Assembly (NCBI GenBank): GCA_964057225.1
Contig: OZ059894.1
Location: 17,266,476-17,330,475, forward strand
Source: Auanema rhodensis
Lineage: Eukaryota; Nematoda; Chromadorea; Rhabditida; Rhabditidae
Reading direction: 5' to 3'
Length of the DNA: 64,000 nucleotides
The translations under genes were made by a program, and so were the position numbers. Shown here piece by piece: positions 36,233-47,399 of this stretch. The notes below the pieces were generated by a model that was not told the origin of the DNA, made no database searches, and was given only the letters and a program-made list of their open reading frames with translations. Position 1 is the first letter of the stretch, and each line of letters opens with the position of its first letter.

Positions 36233-38891
36233 ATCACTTTCTACTCTATGACCTTTCTATTGCGCTACTTTATCTTTTTTCTTTTTTTTCTTTAAGCCAG
36301 TCTGCTCGTTAATAGTGACTCGTTGGATGTCCTCTACAGTATAAGTTCAATGATCTAAATACTCTAAAGGAATCGTATGTCAGTACAACATAATTGGTTG
36401 TTAAATGTTGTCTAGATATCAGTGATAATTAAACATTATTTAAAATTTTGGTTGATACCATATTTTTGTACCACATGATTACAGAAAATAACATAGTGGG
36501 TTATTCGCTATATAAACTCTATTGGATTACCCAATGGCTACTTCCTTTAACTTGCCGGCAGTGACTCAGCTGGGATTGATCACCCCTTATTATGTTTCAC
36601 AGAAGAATTTGCGAGAGTATGAGAAAAATGCAGACAAAGTACCAACAAACACATTTTATGGCAATCTTATTTCTACTGACTGAGGACAGTGAGAAACAAT
36701 GATATGAATTACGCATTAGCAGAGCTACCGTCTAAAAAGGCTATTTATTAATTTATTATTTGATTTTGAGACCTTTTAATATCTTTCGTAACTTTCAATA
36801 TTCATTGTAAACAATTTTGATTGACTTCGAGTGTAAAAGTTATTTTAACAATTGTGAATCAATTGAATAGGTGACTAAAAGGCATCTTAGACCAATTTCT
36901 CCTTGCTATATGAGTAATGCTGTCTGTTTCCTCATCTGTAAAGGAGTCAGTATCTTAGAGATCAACGATTATTTGTGTGGAAGGAGCCTATCAACAAGTA
37001 ACGTCTGTTGACCTACTTGTTGATGTTTCTTTGGTACCCTTGCACTCTCGGTAGGTGTTGTTTATATAAAAATGCGAAAGAGTTCCGAGTTTTTAATATT
37101 TACGGCTTGTTTTATAGTTTTTGAATTTTTTTATTCATCCATTGTTTGTAAATCAATTGTTTCCAACCATATGAGTCATATGTAACGACCAACGGGTCAA
37201 TGAGAAAGGTCAGAGTCCAAATCATGAAATTCATAAAATTTATATATTTTATCTTATATAAGATCATCACCCACGTCCTATAGGACAAAATACATTAACT
37301 ATATTGTTAAAATCCTACGCAGTTGAAAATTTCTGTGAAAAATCACAAAACATCATAATATCCAATCCTACATAGATGAGATAATGATAAGACACGAAAG
37401 AGCTACGAATTATCATCCTACGCATGTTAAAGCATAAAATATAAATATCAGCAAAGGTTAAATGAGATATTTCCAACATTTTGCACCAAAAAGTCGATTT
37501 TAGCAAATATGTTGAAAAGATACGCGAAAAAAGACAAAAGATGTTGCCATCTGTTCATTGACCTGGTGCGGCGCCATTAGCACCACGCAAACATCTCTCA
37601 CACATTATCTAGGTCACCATCGAATGACATGGAATATCAAAACATTTTAAAATGTTATGAGAAGTTAACCCACTGGTTTTGTTTCAAATCCATTAAATTA
37701 TCTCATTTAATAATCTTACATATACTTTTTGCAGATCAGCTCCTCCCTCTTAACATCCCACACGGCCTAGCTGTCAGACAGGTCATTCATTCCGCCGCTA
37801 CAACCAGCCACAGCACCTGACGCCATCTGCTAACCTATTCACCAGAGAAGGACAATCGACATCAAGGATCCTCAAGGAGAATCAAGTTAGTTTTCATTTG
37901 TTCGCATTAACACTTTAACCGCTTATTGAATTTGAATTGATACTCTCTGGTATCCTTTATACATTTACATTAAGTTGGTAAGTTATTTTATAATTTCAAT
38001 TTGTTTTATTTTAATTTCATTATTTCACATTTGACAGTTTATATTTCATTCACATATGTTATACAATATCCTTTGTTCATCTGTCCAGAAATAAATCTTT
38101 TGTCTCAAATTACTCATCCTTTTCATACACATACTTTCTGATCAATCAAACTATAATATTTTGAATACTTTTTGGATATCCTTATTATATTTCAACCAAT
38201 TAATATTAATATTGGTATTATATTTTTTGATAAAAAACAAGAGCATATTTAGTATCAAATTACTCAGAAAACTTTACTGAATTCATCAAAGCTAGTTTGC
38301 TCACATTTTTTGATCGATTTTGGGAAACTCAATTTTTTCTCTCTATTTCCTACAGTCATCTCTCAACTTGAATTGTTCTCTCATCTAGTGAATCATCCAA
38401 TTTTTCTTTTTTTAACCAGAGAAAGATACTTATTGAATTATCTTTGCCTGAACAATCTCAAATTTTAAAAATTTAAAAATATACTAATTTAACTAACAAA
38501 AAAAAAAAATTATATATATATTCAAAAGATAAAACATACATAATTAAACGTAATTAAACGAAACAGTAACAACTACACGAAAAAAATAACAGTATAACTC
38601 TCCAAAGAAAAAACTGTTAACAAATATTCAACTAAATATTCATTGTACCTTCTAATAGTGAACTATTTGCTTATCCATATTACTTGCACATCTTTTCTTA
38701 TCTTCACTTTTTTTTTCTCCTATTTATATTATACATATATTGTTAAATCAACTCATATTTATATTGTTATTCCTTCTATCGACAGCTATTATATTCGGAC
38801 TTTAACTCAGTTGATTTTCAATAATCAATAAACAAATTAGCTAGATTAAACACAAAATTAACTTGAACATTAATATTTCTCTTCAAACAAA
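36233..38891 (+). other. Long AT-rich leader between element A primer site and gag
   Basis: 2.66 kb without a recognisable gene. Short open frames at 37629-37820 and 38643-38831 have no recognisable similarity. The length is unusual for a BEL/Pao leader, so it may hold an intron or an old insertion. No LTR or inverted repeat was found in it by eye. Confidence 0.5.
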
Positions 38892-39961
38892 ATGATTATG
38901 AGTCGTTCTTCTCCATCGGAAAAAGAAACTCGTAACCTGACTGCCTTAGCAAGACAGTTAAGTTGTTTAAAAAGAAATATAACTCACGCGTTGAAGTTGT
39001 TCAACACGGTGAAGGAGGACATCCTCCCGCACCATCAAGCATTGATGCGTATATATTATAAAGCCATCCCGGTTGGGGACGTCTTCCGATCACTACGAGA
39101 TCAGTTAGACGAACATCGAGTGATGCTTGAGGCACGCACCCATGTGGACTACCCAGCAACTTGGTTGGAATTATACCAAGGTAGCTATAAAAGGATGTTG
39201 GCCAAATACCCTCAGACCATGAAAGCTCATGAAATCGACCAACTTGTCACCAAAAACATTGGCGAAGAACATCCGCCCACAGTTGCAAAACTGATCAAGG
39301 GCATTTTGGACTATTGCGATGAGAGAGATCTCATGGTGAACACAGGCGAAGTTGAGGAATATACTCAACTTATCCAACTTCGCCGAGATGAACTCGATGA
39401 CTATCAGAGTTCATTTGACTCTACAGTACATGACTCAACAACATTGCAAAATGACATGAACAGAATGAAATACTCCAGAAAAAACTTAGAGATGAGTTTC
39501 TTTTCTGGAATACAAAAACATTTGAACATCACACCAGATAGAACACGACGACACAGAACACAAAGTACAAGTTCTGATGAAATCGGTTCCACACAAAGAC
39601 AACCTACTCAAAAACGAGTGTACACTACTCGAGCGAACAATAGTGACGTTATGATCGCATCTCCTCAGCACGATATTTCAATGCTTGAACCAAACAGTAA
39701 CTCCACTCTTTTGAACGATGATCTAATGCCGATATCAGAAAATGATCTTGTTCATTCTTTTAACAATCTGAGTACTGGTTCTAATAGCTTGGAAAGAGCT
39801 AGAGCGGATGCTGACAATGTTGGAACCCCACTTGGAGCAGCTAATAAGCGGAAAGCTCTCTCACCATTGAGACACGCGCACTACGATTCTCGACCAATTA
39901 CAGTCGAACAACATACAAACAATGCTCCCAATCATTGGTCAACTATGCAACAGAACATAGC
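38892..39961 (+). pseudogene. BEL/Pao element A gag, N-terminal part (interrupted)
   Basis: The frame starts at ATG 38892. It encodes about 357 aa of polar, helical, non-membrane sequence typical of the N-terminal part of a BEL/Pao gag, with a Ser/Thr/Asn-rich stretch after about residue 215. At 39961 it runs into the LTR of a nested minus-strand element and would end 22 codons later. The duplicated bases ATAGC flank the nested insertion, and the gag frame resumes in phase at 44408. This supports it being one gag gene split by insertion. The capsid-like DUF1759 region is in the second part. Confidence 0.75.
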
Positions 39962-40341
39962 GTTACATATCGTTTCTTCCCGTCTTTTCATGGTCGGAAG
40001 ATATATGTACTTCTACCTTGTTCCTTAGGTAGGCAGACCCGAACGCCCCGATTTCCTTATTAAGACAAATACTTAAAGAGAAAAGGATTCATTATCAGAT
40101 AACAAGAAAATACAATATAAGAATTACATTAAGAAAGAATATAAAGAGATCTAATAAAGTATTAAATAGAGTATATATATAGATGATATAGAGATGAGAC
40201 TCACATGACTATAAGACAACCTATCTGGGTTAGGCCAGAAGCAAGAGTGTCATGTGTGTCCCATGTTGTAGGCGGGGCTTGTTCAGGCTCCCGCTATTTG
40301 AATAGCGCGCACATGTTTACCATGTGCTTGCAGATGTGACA
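39962..40341 (-). repeat. 3' LTR of the chimeric element
   Basis: 380 bp, beginning TGTCACATC and ending ATATGTAAC on the minus strand. It is an inverted repeat of the LTR at 49050-49429 with only a few differences seen. It is preceded in its own orientation by a purine-rich tract (AAGGTGGGGGGA). Confidence 0.88.
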
Positions 40342-40401
40342 TCCCCCCACCTTAAAAAGTTGAACGTCCTCGTTCAAAAACAAAATAAATTAATTCACTT
40401 T

Positions 40402-40665
40402 TTAAGATAGTTGGAAAAAAAAATCATGGTGTAGTGGATAAAAAAAAATGTATACAATACGATTTGAAAGTTTAGCTATTGTCTCTTCAAGTTTGTTGAA
40501 TTCGAAATGTAGTCGAGTAGATTCTATTCCATTCACTTGAGTAGTGAAATGCTTGCAAACGAGAGCTTTGCTTCTAAACCATTCGACTGTGATATAGTCG
40601 TTCATTTTCTTGAGTTGTACAGGTACGGTGTTACCCTGAGAATAGGTCGAGCCCGTTCTGTACAA
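40402..40665 (-). CDS. Small conserved 3' ORF of the gypsy family (copy 1)
   Basis: 87-codon open frame near the 3' end of the chimeric element. The segment VPVQLKKMNDYITVEWFRSK is also encoded in the + copy at 48718-48909. Its left edge follows a pyrimidine run and TACAG, a possible splice acceptor, so it may be the second exon of a spliced transcript. No domain recognised. A truncated envelope or an untranslated region open by chance are both possible. Confidence 0.3.
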   Translation of the reverse strand: MYRTGSTYSQGNTVPVQLKKMNDYITVEWFRSKALVCKHFTTQVNGIESTRLHFEFNKLEETIAKLSNRIVYIFFYPLHHDFFFQLS

Positions 40666-41009
40666 AAAAAATGAAAACTTGTTTAACCCGTATGACTAAT
40701 GTCCATAAGGTGAATACAAGTAATGATTAAGCATAAAAAATAGCAAGATTCACAAGAGAATGTTGAAAAAATCTACTCAATGAGAGTTGAAGTAATAAAA
40801 CAAACCCTTGTAAAACAATAGCAGACTTCTCAGAAAAAATCAATCAACAACAAAGAAGTGTTACAATCAGAAATGGCACAAAATAAAATAAAAAATTTCA
40901 ACAATTTGATTTTGTTAAAAAAAACTACCTTCAAGAAATTGTGATAACCGGAATAGATGTTGTCCGTTGGTAAGGTTTGACGAAGTCCTTGTGTACTCTT
41001 CTGCTTTTT

Positions 41010-41230
41010 CATTTATCTGTTTGAACCACGACGAAAGATCTTTGAACTGCTGTAACTAAATAAGGCCCTTCGAATGAAGGTGTTAGTTTTTTTCGTGTAG
41101 AATTCACTTTTATCATAACTAAGTCATTAACCTGAATTTCTTTATTTTGTGTTCTATTTCGTGTATTGTACCGTTGTTCATTCTTCTTTGTTGTTGTGTG
41201 ACATACAAAAGGTATGGCTCTGGTGATCCT
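41010..41230 (-). pseudogene. Gypsy integrase C-terminal fragment (GPY/F module)
   Basis: On the minus strand the reading contains VNDLVMIKVNSTRKKLTP and then FEGPYLVTAVQRSFVVVQ, which matches the GPY/F module that ends many Ty3/gypsy integrases. An in-frame TGA follows VQTDK in this copy. It lies directly downstream of the viral segment. The catalytic core is absent, so integrase function is lost. Confidence 0.75.
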
Positions 41231-41299
41231 TGTTCCTGATCTTTGTTGTCCTCGCTGATGTCCGAGTCCGACAGGGTGGCTGGTGAGTTAGATGAATAT

Positions 41300-43254
41300 A
41301 AGAGCGTGGAAGCAACTAGACTCCAGTAAAAACGTTTGTGACAATGGCGTCTGATGAAGAAGGATCGTTGATAATTGGTAGTAAATTTTAGTCCAGTGGA
41401 GGAGTCTGATACAAAAGACAAATTATGCGAATAATACCATAAGTGGATGTACCGTTCCGGAACACCCAATCGGCCCATAAGACGTGTCTCATATTCCAGC
41501 GCGAGCGCACCTTGAGATTTATCATATTTCGATATGTCAATCTCTGTTGACTGTAAGGTTTGCACGATGTCCGGTGGCATGTCAGATGTTAGTTTATTCG
41601 CAAATTCATCCGGAGACAAGTCTGTGAGAATATTAATACCAGGGGTCAAGGATGATAATACCCGGTTCTTTATGGTATTCATAACCGCACAGAAAACTGC
41701 GTTAACGTCTTTTTCCGAGTAAACAATGGTTTGGAGAGCCGGGTACAAGTTAGCAGCATCCCTTGTTAAATTCGGCTTAGGCTGTCGTTTGATCGAAAAT
41801 TTAAAGTTGTCCAAAGGTATCTGTTCCAGACTTTCAGTTGCCTCAATTTTCTCATAAGTAGACGACGGTTGTCGTTGAAACCGCTCGTCGATGTCTTGAG
41901 AATTTATTTCAAACGGTGTGGTGTCGATCGAGGGAAAAAACGAGGCAATGACCGAGTCAACCATCTCTTCAGCCACGACGTCTATATTACACATTAGCGT
42001 GAGTTCCGGAACACAAAAATTTCTCTTATTCGCAGCTAGCAGAGCCTCTCGGAAAGTCACGGGCCTAATCAAGGGAGTCGGCAGTTGAAACAATGGTGTC
42101 ATATGGTCATATTTCTGCTGTTGAAATAGTCCTTTATCAGGTGTAAACTTCGCGTTAGACATAACAACTTCTAAATCTGAGTTATGCATGTCGTACGTGT
42201 CCATTATATTGTTGGTGAAACCGTCTCCCGGGAATAATTGATCTGCCAGTATTTGTATACCGATAAGATTCGCAGGTAATTTTATACAGGAAGACAACGG
42301 AATTGATGGTGATCCGATAGTGGACACTTCATTTTGCTCTAGACGGTCGACATTAGCAACACAATTGATGCTGAGAATATCCAAAGTCTTTGGTGACATA
42401 GTATTGAGATGCTCGGCACCTAGATAAAACACCTTCTTTCCTAGTTGATGACATTTTTTATTCAAAAATCTTGCGACCACAAGTTTGTGCACTGGTAATG
42501 ATGATGGTAGACAAACGGTTAGATTTCCTCTAGACTGGTGCGATAAGTCTGTGGCGTACTGACGTATGGATGGTGCATTAGTTATACGATCGCTGTCGAC
42601 GTCTATGGCGGAGTGCTTAGACGTTGGTCGTTGTAAAGACACACATTCAGATAAATATGTACTCCCTCCCCTCATCGTCGATAGAGCCTTCGGGTACTTT
42701 GTAAGTATAAATCTGCTAAGTATATCATCTGTGAAAGCAGTGAAGTACGTTAACGATGAAGTATGCCTAGAGATCGCCACAACAGCGTATGCCTGCCTCA
42801 AGTAAATCTCATCAGTCGGGATGGTAGACAGTCTAACTATCGCGATGAATCTAGATTGCATTCCTTGGTACTCATGCACCGTTTGTACCCCTGAGAAACC
42901 CTTTGATATTAATGTCTGCTTATCACTCTGCGTAAAGGTAAGGTATTTTGTGGTCTTAACCTTAGGAATCGAGTCACTACTAAGGATCTTTGTGATGAAT
43001 AGTGACCGTGTTGTTGTGTTCGTCGGTCCAGCACACATACCATCAGATGTGGTGATACCCATGTCCGAATTAGCGGTGATATATAATGGGTTAAGAATTT
43101 CACAAACGTCCCTTGGGCATCTGTATGAGACGGATCTTGTTTCTCCGACCTTGAATACTCGAGATAGGTACCTATACTGCATAACAAATGTCGTGCCCAA
43201 TGAATTTACAAATGGAATCTGGCATAGGACGTGGCACCTGAGAAATGAATACAT
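41300..43254 (-). pseudogene. Endogenous virga/nege-like virus replicase: helicase end and partial RdRp
   Basis: This part of an alphavirus-like superfamily replicase covers the last motifs of a superfamily 1 RNA helicase and the front half of the RNA-dependent RNA polymerase. The helicase part shows QIPFVNS, VHEYQGMQ and VVAISRHT (motifs III, V and VI). The polymerase part shows NLYPALQTIVYSEKDVNAVF and then motif A EIDISKYDKSQG. The start of motif B (GLKFTTNYQRS) is followed by a frameshift. Motif C (GDD) is absent because the sequence passes into the gypsy integrase fragment near 41230-41300. It is out of phase with the upstream helicase half, overlapping at 43206-43254. It is a dead fossil of a positive-strand RNA virus; exact family is inference. 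Confidence 0.8.
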
Positions 43255-44348
43255 AAGATGAGTGCTCCAGGGTGGACCATAATCGCCTCGTCAATAAATA
43301 GCTCATCGCACGTGAAACGTCGTTCGGGATGCATTAGGTATGATGTGATTGTACGAACACGTTTCTCATTCGGGGTTATCTTCCACCCAAGTCTTTCAAC
43401 ATAATCGTCCTTTCCGGCTCTTGTGGCGACCAAGACACATGACTCATCACTCTCAGATAATCTCTTCGCAATCTCTGTAGTTTTTCCGCATCCGGGGGCA
43501 GCTTGCACAACAAATATATCAGTAGGCACCAATAAATCACGGAAATCTGACACTTTCTTACGAATTTCGTCATCCAGAGCGAAGAGACAATAGTCACTTA
43601 CGACAGATACTCCCGCAACCTCAGTGTCAATACTAATAAACTCCCCGTCATAAAACTTCACCCGGTAGTCGCGAATAGAACACGAAGCCGACGTGAGTGC
43701 ACGCCCCGTCGAGGAGATGACAACATAGTTACCGGGTTCACGTGAAATCGTCTCACGAGCACGTTGATCTTCGTTATATATACGTAACACTCTGTTATGA
43801 TTCGATACAGCGCTGGCATGGACAGCTGTGAGATAACGCATATATTCGTCGACGACTTCGGTCGGGGATGGGTAAGGTATTGATCCTCCGGTGGAGACTT
43901 CTTCTGCAGTCTTTTGTCGTTCTAAATGTGGTTCCTGAGGACCTGTCTGTGATTTACTCCTATAAAATTTATTCAGATAGTATCTATAAATCGAGTCATT
44001 TTCCTCTGCAGGATGTGTATTACATACGGTCTTATAGACTGGACGAATCCTGTGAGTAGATGAATTCACGTACACTGAGCGACAAATAACGAAGACAGTT
44101 GAAGCCATCAAAACGCGAAGAGTTGTCCTATAGGCGCAGGTGATGGGTGCGACAAAAACTTCAACAGATATCGAATGTCGTAGAGGAACTACTGGGTGTC
44201 CGCCGGTGAATCTAAGGAGTAAGTACGCAGGAAGTTGCGCTAAGGAATGTGCAAATGAGTACAAAGCGGCAGCAGCACCCGAGAAGACTCCAATAGTTCC
44301 GAAGGTATAAACCTGTCTCATAATGTAAAGAATGTTAATTCCGATGTT
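43206..44348 (-). pseudogene. Endogenous virga/nege-like virus replicase: pre-helicase and helicase front
   Basis: The N-terminal part is hydrophobic (GTIGVFSGAAAALYSFAHSL and a second stretch ending VLMASTVFVICRS), compatible with membrane-associated replicase segments. The superfamily 1 helicase start follows, with Walker A in VVQAAPGCGKTTEI and Walker B in DELFIDEAIMVHPG. The frame is then lost by an indel about where motif III should begin, and the next part continues in another frame. The methyltransferase domain that should precede it is missing. The open frame runs in from the LTR fragment at 44349-44407 without an ATG at the junction, so the viral sequence is fused directly to LTR sequence. 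Confidence 0.8.
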
Positions 44349-44407
44349 ACAGGCTCCCGCTATTTGAATAGCGCGCACATGTTTACCATGTGCTTGCAGA
44401 TGTGACA
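44349..44407 (-). repeat. 59-nt 5' LTR fragment of the chimeric element
   Basis: Matches the first bases of the 380-bp LTR, from TGTCACATC to GGGAGCCTG. It includes the small inverted repeats GCACATG/CATGTGC and GCTATT/AATAGC. Beyond GGGAGCCTG the full LTRs continue AACAAGC, whereas here viral sequence starts. Confidence 0.85.
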
Positions 44408-44785
44408 ATAGCACGAAATTTTCTTGGATTTTGGGAGTTGTTCACAGCAGTTATTGATGTTCAACCCTTGTCAGAGATTGAAAAGTTTTCCATTTTGCTC
44501 GACAAACTTTCTGGTCCAGCTGAAGAATGTTTACTGTGCTTGCCACGCATTGATGAGAGTTACAGTAAGGCAAAGGCCATCCTCATGAAAAAGTACGTGA
44601 ACCCCTCTATGTTAGACTCTAAACTATACGATTCACTGAGAGCCTTACCGGCAGCACAAGACAATAGTGCTTCGATACTACATACGATCCGCAAAGCTGA
44701 TCAAATCATATCGATGAGGATACGATACAGTCCTAATGTAGATCACACAGGACTTCGCGTCATACTCTTCTCAAAATTACCTTGA
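44408..44785 (+). pseudogene. BEL/Pao element A gag, DUF1759 part
   Basis: Resumption of element A gag after the nested insertion. It shows the DUF1759 capsid-region pattern (FWELFTAVIDVQPLSEIEKF, KLSGPAEECL, YVNPSMLDSKLYDSLRAL) found in arthropod BEL/Pao gag proteins. The frame is stopped by TGA at 44783-44785 and continues in the same phase beyond it. The stop is probably a point mutation in a decayed copy. Confidence 0.8.
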
Positions 44786-44809
44786 CACATCTATAACAGC
44801 ATATACAAA

Positions 44810-45625
44810 TTGAAACAGCATACTACAATCACGTCAATCATTGAATACATCACGGAAGTCGCGAAAGCATTGCAACTTGAAGAAGCCGATAAAAACGCAA
44901 TGAGTCAGAAAAATAGCAATACTGTTCATATTGCAGCAGGACAACTACACACTAGTCGGCGAGAACAGTTCAATAACCAGAAGTGCAATCTCTGTCTTGG
45001 CAATCATTCTCCCACCAAATGTTATTCTATTCAATCGGTAGAAGAGAAGAAGAAGATAGCTGTATCCAAACAGCTATGCTTCAAATGTTTTTCAAAGACA
45101 CACTCAGCCATTGGATGTCACGCACCGAATTGTCACCGCTGTGACAAAACACATCATGAGTCTCTGTGTCAACGCGATTCTCGATCCCGGAGTAATAGTA
45201 GGACTAGAACTCACTCGAAGGATAGGATGAATCGGCATCCACCACAAACGTACAAAGGTTTTGAGGCTAATACAACAAGATCACCTCATCGGAACAACGA
45301 AAACAACAGAAAAGACCGCAGTGCGTCTATGAGACACTCATCGAGAAGCAAATCACCCTCATATTCACGGAGCAGATCACCTTACCCACAACGAAAACAA
45401 TACAGAGATCGCTCCCCACGCCAACATATCTCGACTGCTACTGCACTCACTTACCCTTACGACCACATTTCAAATACATCAGGACCAGTCAATGACAAGG
45501 CCTTTGAATTCAGAAGAAACCACGTCGGAGTAGTTAGTGTGACAGTATTTGATTGCCACGATAATCCACATCATGTATACGCCTTGTTGGATTCGGGTTC
45601 ACAAGTAGCTATCGTACGTAGATAG
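44810..45625 (+). pseudogene. BEL/Pao element A gag zinc knuckles and protease start
   Basis: Same frame as the preceding gag part. It has Cys/His knuckles of the retrotransposon gag type (CNLCLGNHSPTKC, CFKCFSKTHSAIGC, CHRCDKTHHESLC), then a long Arg/Ser-rich stretch such as RSRSNSRTRTHSKDR, then the aspartic protease active site LLDSGSQVAIV. A TAG at 45623-45625 interrupts the protease just after the active site. Confidence 0.85.
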
Positions 45626-46630
45626 TTGATCAACCGCTTGGGATTACCATTCGATGAAGATGTACGCATGAGAATGGAAACCGCGGGGGAACAATTTCTT
45701 CTTAAAGACACGCAAGCTATTATGATCTATCTCTACAATAACGATGGAGCGTGCATATCTGCCCCATGCGTTATAATGGATAAGTTTCTTTCAGCCATAC
45801 AACCGTTAAGACTGACAAATGCCGACCAGCGTTTTATACGCCAGAACATTGGCTACTTATCTCGCAAATTGAATGATCCTATAGAGATTGATATCATCTT
45901 GGGCATTGCTGAGGTCCATGCGAGTACCATCTATGATGAACCAATTATGCAATTGCCAGATTGCAATCTAGTCGCTCACCCCACTTTCTTTGGATATACA
46001 CTATCGGGAAGGTATGACTTAGATAACAACAACCCCACATACGCGGATAATGTAATCGCATGCACAACAAAAATAGATGACGATGTTGATCTCACAAAAA
46101 TGTGGTCCATGGAATCTATTGGGATTCGAGACAACATATCAATCGAAGAAGAACAACAAGGGGTACTGAGCCAGTTCAATGAACAAGTAAGAAAGACATG
46201 GGAAGGCGTACACGTATCCTTTCCGTGGAAGGAAAACAAACACGCACTGGCCGATAACTACAGTATCGCATTAGCTAGACTGCGACAACAATTCAATCAC
46301 GCAAAGAGCAATCCCGAGATGTGGGCAAAATACAATGAAATTTTTCAACAACAATTGGAGAGTAATATCATTGAAGACGCACAAATTCACCCTGATAGCT
46401 CCCCAACTTATTATATACCGCATCAAGCGGTAGTTAAGTTGTCGAGTAACACTACCAAAGTACGTATAGTACTTGATGCATCCTCTCATCGACGAGGAGA
46501 ACTATCATTGAATGATGTTATACTACAGGGTCCCACAATCTTACCAAATCTAACAGGTCTATTGTTACGATGCAGGTTTGGAAGACGCCACTCGATTCCT
46601 TTGGATTCACGATCTTTCGTTACCACTTGA
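45626..46630 (+). pseudogene. BEL/Pao element A protease end and RT front
   Basis: Continues in the same frame after the TAG. The protease remainder includes IDIILGIAEV. An RT linker region follows, then the RT fingers (VRIVLDASSH, LSLNDVILQGP). Near 46575-46585 the sequence jumps from LTGLLLRCRF straight to the region DATRFLWIHD, which is in another frame. The palm strand with the motif A catalytic Asp appears to be deleted. Confidence 0.8.
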
Positions 46631-47396
46631 ACAGGATAATATACGGGTGTTCCGATTTAACAGAGTACCATTCGGAGTCAATGCTTCTCCATTCCTCCTC
46701 GCTGGCGAAATTCAATTTGGGCTGAAATCCCATTTAGACACACAACTTACGAGTTGTATCATAGATAATCTTTATGTAGACAATCTCATTCTCACCTTTG
46801 ATGAGACCTCACAAGGAGTAATGTTATACAAAAAGTGTAAGTCTGCGTTCAACGATATGAAGATGAACTTGAGAGAATTTTGTACTAATGACAAGAACAC
46901 TATGAAATGCATTCCAAAACTGCAAAAAGTTTTGGGAATTTATTGGGGCTCACACCTAGACACATTCAGTCTTGCACTTCAAATGGATTATACAGGTAAC
47001 AGTATAACCAAGCGACTTGTACTCAGTACAGCACACAAAACATTTGATCCAGTAGGATGGTTGAGTCTTTTAATCTTATTATCACGACACTTCGTACAAA
47101 AACTGTGGACACTCGGTTACGCATGGGATGAACCAATCTCTCCCGACCTTCAACGTGAATGGAAACAAATATGCAGTTCGGTTCATGGATACCGATACCA
47201 CGTACCTCGAAACATTCGCAATGACCACGTGAACGAACTCTGCATTTTTGTAGATGCTAGTACTATCGGATACGGTGCGGTAGGATATCTACGTACACTA
47301 GACCAAAAATCTCATGTTACTAGTACGAGTACACTTCCTCATGGCGAAACAGCGATTAGCACCACAGAACAAAAGCAAATCACAGAAAACAGATAA
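46578..47396 (+). pseudogene. BEL/Pao element A RT palm and RNase H start
   Basis: RT motifs FNRVPFGVNASPFLL and LYVDNLIL are present; YVDN is also the form in element C. The RNase H start follows (LCIFVDASTIGYGAVGY). The frame shifts relative to its neighbours on both sides. It overlaps the next frame at 47314-47396, where a short indel separates them. Confidence 0.8.
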
Positions 47397-47399
47397 AAA

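Larger units (their letters stand above)
39962..44407 (-). mobile_element. Chimeric gypsy-like element carrying an RNA-virus replicase fragment
   Basis: A complete minus-strand insertion into element A gag, bounded by the 5-bp duplication ATAGC (39957-39961 and 44408-44412). In its own orientation it consists of about 59 nt of LTR start (44407 to about 44349), about 3 kb of viral helicase and polymerase sequence, a fragment of integrase C terminus and the 3' untranslated region of a gypsy-like element, and a full 380-bp LTR (40341 to 39962). A second copy of the same integrase-tail-to-LTR segment lies on the + strand at 48301-49429. This shows which part is transposon and which is foreign. 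Confidence 0.85.

Noticed and set aside
38892..40028. A 378-aa host protein with a C-terminal hydrophobic tail
   Set aside because: The tail after 39961 is translated LTR sequence of the nested element, and the frame resumes in phase at 44408 in a BEL/Pao gag domain.
42566..43261. Plus-strand open frames opposite the viral replicase
   Set aside because: They overlap conserved helicase motifs on the minus strand and show no recognisable domain; antisense shadows.
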